Shown here in pieces: positions 55,653 through 64,000 of a DNA stretch of 64,000 nucleotides. The notes under the pieces are model-generated. The model saw only the letters and a program-made list of their open reading frames with translations, did not search any database and was not told the origin of the DNA. Made by a program: the position numbers and the translations under genes. How positions within the stretch are numbered: position 1 is the first letter of the stretch; every line of letters begins with the position of its first letter. The stretch is from Luzula sylvatica. Its lineage: Eukaryota; Streptophyta; Magnoliopsida; Poales; Juncaceae. The DNA lies in the NCBI GenBank assembly GCA_946800325.1, contig OX326956.1, positions 19,496,667-19,560,666 on the forward strand. The letters run 5' to 3'.

Positions 55653-58600
55653 TAGGGTTTAAAAATATTATTTAAAAATACAACGTTCATCTCATGAAGG
55701 AGCTTCTAAATATTATTTAAAAATATTTTTTCCCTATTATCTTTTTGTTAATATTTGTTATTTTATTTTCATTTTTGAATTTTTTGAAAGCCAATTAGAA
55801 GTCATTTGAATGGTTTGCATCTTCTCTCCACTCAAGTCGATCGCTTCTCTTCTTCGCCACTCTGTAGAGGCCCGAGGTAAAATATCTTTGCAAAATTAAG
55901 AAAAAAAAACCCTTTATTATTATTATGTCTAAAATTGCAAGCATGAAGTTTTTTTTTTCATGAAATTTAGGCTCAATGCAGTTTTTTGTGTACAATTGTT
56001 TGATAAATTAAATCATATACATAATACATAAATTTATTATATTACTACTCATATATTATTTATAGATGCGTATGTTTCGATTCCGTTCAAACAACACGGA
56101 AGAACGGACTCCCTCCCTCGGCTTAGGCCGTCTTTTCACGATAAGAAAGAGAATACTTATGAACGTAGACGCCCGTCGCATGTCTGTCAAACCCTCGGCG
56201 GAGGTGGTGGAAGTCGGCCCGCCCGATCACATCTTCGAATCTGAAGAGCTAAGAATTTTATTCCTTGTTGAGCATAAAATCCATATGGCAAACTAAAAAG
56301 GCGCTTATTGGTCGAAATGTACTCTTGGAAGCTTCAATTATTCATGGACATAACTAAAGCTAAATATCCATTTTATTAAACTTATTAATCAGAAAAATGC
56401 AAGAATGGTCCTACATTATGAAAATTTGCAACAACAAAAAAAAGCCTTACATTATCCTTCCAAAATAAATAATAAGTTAACAACATAGACTATGAAGATC
56501 ATATTTAGAGTGCATTTTAGTATTTTTTTTTTATTATGAAGTGGTGTGTAAATATTATTTTTAAACCTAGTTTCCTAGATATGAAGTGTGTAACTAATGC
56601 ATATTAATTGTTTTTTAGATATTAGTTATTACCGAATTTGAAACCAACAATAGTGTACTTTCTGTATTACTGTATAGTTATATGGGTATCTAGAGCGATG
56701 TACTGCATCATCAAAGCAAAAGGATAAATTTGTAATGAGATATTTAAAAAAAAAACTAACTATTTTAGATATTTTAAAAGTCTCCTCTTTTTTGGATACT
56801 CCAAAAATCTCTTCTTACCAAATTTTTATTTTCAATATCCTCTGTTCAGATCAAATCTAATTTTAGAAGGTGTTAAATATTTTTTTGTACCAAAATTTCT
56901 TTCTATTTTCATATTTAATAATGTAGAAAATTTTCGTTATATTTTTATTAATTTTAAAAAAAATCATAAATTTGTTTTAACATATAATAATTTCAGAAAA
57001 ATAATTATTATAAGTTATATTTATAGAATTTTAATATTCATTTATTATTTTCTAATGAAAAACTAACATCAAATAATAATAATAAATGAGCCAACGATAT
57101 TAAAAAAACACCATGGTTCGTTGGGATGCGGGTCGTTCAGCTTACAAATCATTTCGGGTAGATGTTATTCGGGTACATGTCTTTTTGTGTTCGGGTGGTT
57201 ATGAGTTATGGATCATTTCGGATTTGGGTCTTTCGAGTTATAAGCATGCCGGTTCAGGGTTGACTTAATTGTCGGTATTTTAATTTTTGGGTCGTTCGGA
57301 TTAGGACGATATTCTGGTTGTTGAGTAGTTCAAGTTTCCGAATATGGATCGGTATGATTTCGGTTGACTGGCACAAATTTCTTTAAGAATTCTTACAACA
57401 AAATCAAGAGTCGAAGAAAAACATAAATCATTATAAACTAGACCCTTCTATGGCTTGCTTCTGAATTTTTTGTGAGATCATAGCATGAATTATATTCATG
57501 AAATGATAATGAACGTGCCAGATTGTTAGAATTTAGATTAAAGAAGATTTGATTGTAAAAAAATTATTTCATTGAACAAATCTAACTAATTACATTAGTA
57601 TTTATACTAATCACAACATAATTATAACAGCTCTATCCAACGGTCTGATTCATCACAGCCGTTGGATTTACCTACCTAATCCTAGTCATTCATTTATAAA
57701 ACGCTAAAGCCTACGATATTACAGCCCAAACTACAATGTACAAGCCCAAATGCTAATTAAGCCTCAGAGTTAGGAGTCCGTTTTCTCTGTGGTTTTAATA
57801 TAAAGCCTAACATAAAGCCTTAAACTTGGCTCGTTTTCAACTACATTTTTATGGAAGCCTATATAAAAGTGAAAAACAAACGACCAAGTTCCAAACGGAG
57901 GAGTAAATAATTGGAATAACAATGGATTGTTTTCATACATAACCTTGTATTTATTATTATTCACTGTGAAAATTGTATGAACTTTTTAGTTTAGCAAATA
58001 TATTATATGTATAATCATTTTATAAGTAAATGTATAATTACTTTACAAGTGAATTATTAATTGAAAAAGTGATTATATATATGTTATTGTGGTTAATTTA
58101 GATGTGTATATATGATATTTTGGATTTTTAAAAGAATAAAATTTAAATTTAAAAGGATAAATTGGATGATTCTAGTTTTTGGATAAATATGATATTTTAG
58201 ATTTGTGAGATGATACATATGATATTTCATTTGTTATAAGGGTAGATATCTTATTTTAAGATTTTAAAAGGATAAATATGCAAACCCCAATATATTTAAT
58301 TTAAATTAATTCCTAAGCCTATATATATAATCTAAATACATGGTTGCAAATACCTTCGCTAAACGCTACGCAACACTGATATAACTTAGTTTAGAGGCAA
58401 AACGCTATGCGTTGCAGTATTGTAGTCCGTTACGGCTAAATAAAATAATTTTATATTTATTTATTAAAAATCAAACGAATTTAATTAAGGAAATTTATTT
58501 CATGAAAATTTTAATAATTAAAAATTGTTTTGGTTGACAAATAAATCAAAAACCACCGTCTCTTATTTATGTTAGATATTTAAATTCTAATGCGTTCATT

Positions 58601-58860
58601 TGCTTAATTCAATATTATGATATTTTTATGTTTGAATCAATTTATAAAATATAAGATAAATAGTAAAAAATATATAGATTTGTATTCTATGTTTCACGGA
58701 TTCAATAACTAGTCGATACAACAATTTTCAATAATAATTATGATATCTATTTTTATATAACATTTTATTATATTATTAATAATAACTCGTGAATTTAATT
58801 ATTTCTTAGTTTTTGGTATTGTATTATCTATAATAACTATTATACGAGTATTTTTTTTAT
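55653..58860. other. Intergenic, AT-rich with transposon fragments
   Basis: 56066-56296 is a small ORF listed separately. 56800-57100 is a diverged copy of the dispersed repeat at 21660-21900. 57110-57370 is rich in CGGGT/TTCGG motifs like the hAT-type fragments. 57526-57780 resembles an LTR starting TGTTAGAATTTAG without a confirmed end. 58330-58440 has AACGCTA/GCGTT repeats. Confidence 0.45.
56066..56296 (+). CDS. Small hypothetical ORF, possibly a gene fragment
   Basis: 76 codons, locally GC-rich against AT-rich surroundings and preceded by an acceptor-like ATTTATAG. The product has TPSLGLGRLFTIRKRI and VVEVGPPDHIFESEELRI. No family recognised. A possible upstream exon (55800-55875, donor CCGAG-GT) does not join in a clean frame. 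Confidence 0.25.
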   Translation: MRMFRFRSNNTEERTPSLGLGRLFTIRKRILMNVDARRMSVKPSAEVVEVGPPDHIFESEELRILFLVEHKIHMAN

Positions 58861-60057
58861 GGGGTAATTTCATGTGTGTCCCTTCAAAAACTCTTAATAT
58901 CAGATTTGTCCCTCTATAAAAACTAATATCAAATATATCCCTCTAAATCTCAGTTTGTATCAAAAGTATCAAAACTAATTATTCTGTGAGAAACTAACAG
59001 AGTTCTCATGAAATGACGTGTTTGCCCTTTGAGCTCCACTTACTCCAAACCAGTGACCAAAAAATGGTGGTGTGACTCGTTCTAGCTCCACCTCTCCATT
59101 CTAATGGCGACGATCCTCTGATTCTTGGATGTCATTGTAAGCTTCATCGTATCCCGCACGTGCTTTGAGTAAGCACTGTTCCACCGCACTGTACTTGGCC
59201 ATCAGGTCTCTTCCTTTGTCATTTCAAGAAAGAAACTCTGGAAAGGATCCATTTTCCTCCCAAATTTGACCGATTATGTGGTTAATTGTGATGGATTAAG
59301 TTCAATTACGATTTATTGGGGTCAATTTGGATTTTATGTTAAAAAAATTATAGTTAATTACGCTTAATTTGGATCAATTACTCTCTCTAATTATTTTAAT
59401 AAATAATATTGTATAATAGTCTGTCATTTCCATGATATTGAGATCATAACAGAGTACAATGCCCAAAATTAATATTAATATTTGATCTCAATACGGTCTA
59501 ATTTTCCAATCTAATTAGAAGAATTCATCCCTAATTCATTGTATACTTGGTAAATTGCAGGACTAAGAGTTTCTAGTTTTGGGAAGAAAGAACAGGGAAT
59601 GGAGAAAAAATGGGCAGAAGAAGAAACAAGAGTATATGATTGAAAACATAACTAGGAACCGGACAAGAAGTGAGTATGATGCTGCGAAATCAGATAAGGT
59701 GGCTAGATTGGAAGCAGGTCTACGTTTAAAGAAAAGGAAAGTCAAATATATTTTGATGAACTAGTGAGAATCAGTTAGTATATCTGAGTACAGGGGCATT
59801 TTGGTCAAATAATTTTATTTTGAAAGATTTAGTTAAATTTAGAAGTATAAACCAAGTTAAATTTCACGGTTATGTAATGTTTTGGATATATTTGATATTA
59901 TGTGCAATTCAAATGGATAAAGATGATATATCTCTACTTTATAAGGACAAATTTGATAAAAAAAATGAAATTTCGAAGGACAAATTTGATATTTATATTT
60001 TTAGAGGGACAAATTTGATATTTTAATTTTTTGAAGGGACATACCTGAAATTGTCCC
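58861..60057. mobile_element. MULE-type element, 1,197 bp, possible Pack-MULE
   Basis: Inverted ends GGGGTAATTTCATGTGTGTC and GGGACAATTTCAGGTATGTC (reverse complement of the right end) continue for about 60 bp through CCCTTCAAAAA. A 9-bp duplication TTTTTTTAT lies at 58852-58860 and 60058-60066; it is T-rich, hence weaker evidence. The interior is less AT-rich, with short ORFs that may be captured exons: 59207-59100 minus (MAKYSAVEQCLLKARAGYDE) and 59579-59764 plus (Lys/Arg-rich). Neither was identified. Confidence 0.78.
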
Positions 60058-60919
60058 TTTTTTTATTTGCTAAAAATTAAAAATAATAATAGTATAATAT
60101 TTATTATATTGACAAATAATGTTGTAGAACAAAATGTTTGTAATATATAATTCATAGCTTTTTAAAAAAATTAAGACTTAAATGAGAAAAATCTTAATTT
60201 ATTTCAAGAAATGACATGGGATATTGACCCAACTCCCCTTCACCTGATTCTCACGTCCCACTTAGTTGTAGGACCCACCCATCTGAATGGTAAGGATGAA
60301 GCCACGAAATGGGTTGTTCATTACGCTTCAATCTTAGAGCCATTCTCTCATTTGAATTCAACAGATCATCTGTAGTTACTACAAACTGGACAACTCCAGT
60401 TCTTCTTCACCAGATGATCTTTCACATATGCATCACATATTAATTTTCTTTATCCATCTACTTTCTTATATTTAACTGATACTTTTCTCTTTTTAGAGCC
60501 ATACATATATTCTATTTTTTCTTCTTCTGTTATTTCCTCCATATATTTGTTTTTATGCCAGTGAAGTATACATTATTTTTTTATTGGTGTATCTAATTTT
60601 TTTCTCATTGATAAACTTTTTTATATCCATATTTCTAAGCCTTTTCTTGAACCTATTTACCATTATGTTATCTGCATAATCTAGCCTCGTTCAATTTCCC
60701 ACATAAACGGCTCCAATATTTCCCAATCTGGTTTACCATCACATTCAAATTTCAAAATCTAAAAACAAAATTTTCGAAATAACCAAAGCAACATATTATC
60801 AGAAATACCAAAATACTCGTGGTCTACGCAACTATATCTAGTCCTGTTTATACAACCATGTAAGTAAAATATACCATTTTATCATATATAAATATATATA
60901 TCATCAAGTAAACTAGCAT
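60058..60919. other. Intergenic / 3' flank of the helicase gene
   Basis: AT-rich; the part near 60900 should contain the helicase 3' UTR. No other feature recognised. Confidence 0.5.
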
Positions 60920-63900
60920 TTACCATGGATTCCAACCACTCGAAGAAACTTGTGGCGACACGTTGCTCTCGCAAAAGTTACTAAGCTTCTTCCATCTATC
61001 TTCTCTCGGCCTCTTTACACCGCTCCTCCCTCCATTTTGCTCTCCAGTTCTCCGGTTCTGCCAGGTTGTGTTGCTGCCCCTCTGCGACTGCCACGCGGCC
61101 CTTTCCCCATTCGACACCTGTCCCCTTGCATTACCCTGACCATCCCAGCCTCGATTTGTATTGGCGTAATTAGTATTACCATGGTGCCCCTGATTCATCA
61201 CATCATGATGATTCCATGATGAATTGGCAAAATTACTGTTTTGTCCCTGATTTCTTGGGTGAGGTGGTTGCCAAGAATTATTTGCAAAATTACCATTTGG
61301 TCCCTGGTTTCTCTGATTTTGCTGGTTCCAGGATTGATTGGCATAATTACCATTCGGTTCCTGATTTCTCTGGTTTTGTTGGTTCCAGGATTGATTGGCA
61401 TTATTACCATTATGTCCTTGATTTCTGCGATTTTGATTATCTTGAATAGTTACAGAATCTTCCTTTACTCGTTCCTCCCTCGATTTTACCGGCTAAATAT
61501 AAAATAAAACACACACATCAAGAACAATAATAATCCAACAAAACAAAAAAAATTAAACATAGAATAAATAAATAAATTACCAAGATTTTATCCTTTCCGA
61601 ATCTCCTATTAGATCTTTGAATTTGCTGGTTCGCCCGAATAATAATTTCAGATAAATCAGGATCGTCAGAGCCGTTAAAAAAACATCTTCTTTCTTTCGC
61701 CTGGATCACCAAATCCTTCCACACAGATTTACTATTCGTCAGAGTATTACTATTCCCCAAAATCCATAAACAATACCTACCATAAAAAAAAGGTCAATTT
61801 TGTAAAATAAAACAAGAAGGGTATAAACGATATTATTAAAGTTTTCGAACTTACTTGGCTCTGGTGAGAGCGACATTGATTCGTCGAATATCAGAGAGAA
61901 AGCCGACAGATCCGTCCTTGTTGGATCGAACGGTGGAGATTAAAATCACCTCTTCTTCTCCTCCTTGAAATCCATCGATGGATCGTACTTTTACAGATAA
62001 GTACGCATTTCTTTCGTATTTACGCCCAATTCTATCTTGCAACACATTCACCTGCGCCGTGTACGGCGATATTATCCCCACATTTATCCTCTCTCTATTC
62101 CTCTCCGCAACTACAAAAAATTAATAAAATGTCAAATTACATAAATAACCCTATCAAATGTGAAATTTACGAAAAGGACCTTCCAAGAGGCGTTCGATGA
62201 TGTGTTGAGCGGCGGCGACTTCGACCAGATTCTTGCAGCTTTGACCGAGTTGGTCAAAGGATTCAAAATCATTATCGATATTTATGAATGAGTAAGGACC
62301 GAACATGGCTTTCGAGAGATAATTTTTCGTGTAATTATTCTTTATCACATTCGGACCGTCTCGAATATACGAATTATAAAATATATTATTCGGGAATTTA
62401 TGAATTTGTGGGTGCATTCTGTATTGGATGTTTAATAAATGCTTTTTTCGCCCAATTAAACTCAGCCTCTCGAATAAACTCCTCCCAAATCCCGCCCTCT
62501 CAGCAATCTGCGTTCAATAAAACGATTTTAATTAGGGGTATTTTTGATATTTTTAGGAATTTTTAGATTACCTTGCTTTTGACCATGGAAGCTAATTGAT
62601 TCTCGTCACCGATTAAAAAAGCATGTCGAATTTCTTTTAATTGGAGAGGAATTAAAGACTCGCATTCTTTCAATTGTGCCGCTTCGTCGATCACGAGCAT
62701 TTCGATCGCGTCCATTTTTCGTCCGTGGAGTTCTGACGCGCTCGAGACGGTACAGAAAATAAGTTTTGCCTCTTCGATGCAATAATTACGCAAGAATCTC
62801 TCGTCGTATCTGAAAGGCAGCGCGTGAATTAGATTGTTTTTCGAAATATTCGTTAGGGTTTGAATCAGGAGGGATTTCTTCTTTTTCATCGTCATTTTGG
62901 GGCAGAAATTCTCGTTAGTGTCAAAGCATTCGAACTCGTCGAAAATTTCTCTGACGTCCTCGTCAGAAAGAGACGAATTTTGTAGCAATTCTTCGAGTTC
63001 GTCAATCAAATTTTGCGCGCGAATCAAATCATGAAATCCTCTATCCATGAATAATTTACTCGGTAAATCGTTTCTTAACATGTTGATAAACCCTTTCAAA
63101 CCCCGCGAAATAAATTCCAATTCTCTCACCACAAAACCCTTCAAATTCTCGCCTTTTTGTATGTCCAAAAATGAAATATTATTATTATTCAATAAAAATT
63201 CCATCAATTCGACAACGCAACGTTTCATATCGTTTTGCGAGCCAAAAAACTCAGTTAATCTCTTCACTCTCTCGTCGAGATAAATCTTCGATAATCCATC
63301 AATAATTTTCAATCGATCTTTATTCCCAAATAAAATCACATTACCCAAATAACTCTTCTTCTCTCGATCCCCTTTTTTCTTCTCGTTGACCAAAGTCAAC
63401 AAGTGAGAAGCCACTTGCATTATGGCTGTGTTTGTAGGAGCACAAGTCAGAGTTCTACAAGAACTTTCTAGAAGCATGTTGAGAATTGCGCCAATTGTAC
63501 GGGTTTTACCCGTACCGGGCGGGCCCCATATGAGTTCGATGGAGGGTTTATGCCAACAATTACTCGCCGAAACGCAATTCATTGCCGCTTTGGCTTGAGA
63601 TTCGTTGAGATTGAATCGATTTATTTCATCGGTTATATTCATGAATAAATTCGCCGAACACATATCGCAAGTTTCGTTAGATTTTTCGTTTAATATGGTT
63701 TGGATAATTTGAGATTCGTATCTGAGACCGGTACGGAGAGCGTTCCAGGTACGGAGGTACGTGGTCATGTTGGTTAAAAATACCGTGTAGAAATTTCGGT
63801 ACTTTGAAACTTGGTCTATTAAGGGTTTAATTGATATAACCGTTTCGATTGTATCATCGTTATTTTCGATATCTATTGGATTGGTAATGGAACTTCCTTC

Positions 63901-64000
63901 CAATTCTTCGAGTTCTTCGAACATTATTGCAGTTTCGTCCTTTAATAGGTTAATCTTCTTAGAAGCCCTCACAATTAAGTGATTCGTTTTTTCAGCCTTG
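60920..64000 (-). CDS. SEN1/MAGATAMA3-like SF1B helicase, partial at window end
   Basis: UPF1/SEN1-type superfamily 1 helicase, expected to unwind RNA or RNA-DNA hybrids with ATP. Five exons visible: 64000(+)-62572, 62507-62180, 62110-61855, 61776-61581, 61492-60920, GT-AG and phases consistent, 926 residues in window; the 5' end lies beyond 64000. Motifs in order: [16 protein letters not shown] (Q motif), [10 protein letters not shown] (Walker A, about residue 159 of the visible part), [16 protein letters not shown] (Ia), [17 protein letters not shown] (II), [13 protein letters not shown] (III), [15 protein letters not shown] (IV), [17 protein letters not shown] (V), [19 protein letters not shown] (VI). 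All catalytic motifs are present, so it looks functional. The last exon encodes an unusual Asn/Gln/Trp/Gly repeat tail, with an RPRED-like basic stretch near the end. Closest plant relatives I know are the MAA3-like At1g65780/At1g65810 group. No downstream gene overlaps. Confidence 0.95.
61139..61423 (-). repeat. 57-bp in-frame repeats in the helicase tail
   Basis: Five units of 19 codons on the minus strand (61423-61367, 61366-61310, 61309-61253, 61252-61196, 61195-61139). Consensus is roughly [19 protein letters not shown], the last two units more diverged. Positions of NQ, N-x-N, AN and W are kept. Confidence 0.9.

Noticed and set aside
57526..57790. LTR starting TGTTAGAATTTAG
   Set aside because: Resembles 30150-30360 but I could not find a matching CA end with a 5-bp duplication, so no separate element is claimed.
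61216..61507. Plus-strand ORFs over the helicase tail
   Set aside because: Shadows produced by the 57-bp repeats of the minus-strand last exon.
1..64000. A new multi-gene biological system
   Set aside because: The real genes are unrelated and far apart, and the rest is explained by duplication and transposons. The notable biology here is the transposon-promoter event and the DUF674 duplication, not a new pathway.
1..64000. tRNA, rRNA or known small RNA genes
   Set aside because: No sequence with convincing tRNA boxes plus cloverleaf, and no rRNA segment, was noticed on reading both strands.

Overview
This is an AT-rich stretch of a flowering-plant nuclear genome, almost certainly a eudicot. 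Genes are split by GT-AG introns. The recognisable families are plant ones: an ALA-interacting subunit of P4-ATPases, DUF674 proteins, eIF3i, RPT6 and a SEN1/MAGATAMA3-like helicase. Most of the rest is plant transposon material: MULEs, hATs, a Tourist MITE, Helitrons and copia-type LTRs. I cannot name the species.

Layout. 1-3122: a LINE 3' remnant, then a complete eight-exon ALIS gene on the minus strand. 3695-25838: copy A of a large segmental duplication, with an inverted-repeat transposon region (4902-9948), a Tourist MITE and a complete DUF674 gene (12680-14673). It continues with a gene-like but unassignable region (16380-18830), a GA/TA hypervariable block and a Helitron. 25839-32366: a spacer with a hAT end, a broken HMG-box gene, a MULE-type MITE, a nonsense-mutated eIF3i fragment and the 3' end of a copia element. 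32367-49781: copy B of the duplication, with a second complete DUF674 gene (39971-42006). Copy B also carries a hAT element, a 3,954-bp gene-capturing Pack-MULE, an LTR-like intron insertion, two Helitrons and a MITE. 49782-60919: AT-rich intergenic DNA with a solo LTR, a third, dead DUF674 copy on the minus strand and another MULE. 60920-64000: the 3' part of a large SF1B helicase gene on the minus strand, running off the window.

The two duplicated segments act as each other's control. Most young insertions in one copy have a matching empty site in the other, which fixes the element ends and target-site duplications to the base. The best example is the Pack-MULE. It landed exactly on the TATA box of DUF674 gene B, and its 9-bp target-site duplication is that TATA box. 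Gene B therefore keeps a TATA box next to its start, while everything upstream of it is now transposon. The element carries in-frame C-terminal exons of the proteasome ATPase RPT6, a probable SNAP25/SNAP33-type fragment in the other orientation, and a truncated LTR retroelement.

The functional genes look unrelated to each other: lipid flippase trafficking (ALIS), two DUF674 proteins of unknown function, and an RNA/DNA helicase. I found no operon-like system, CRISPR array, rRNA or tRNA. All gene models are by eye from splice sites and family resemblance; identities were not computed.
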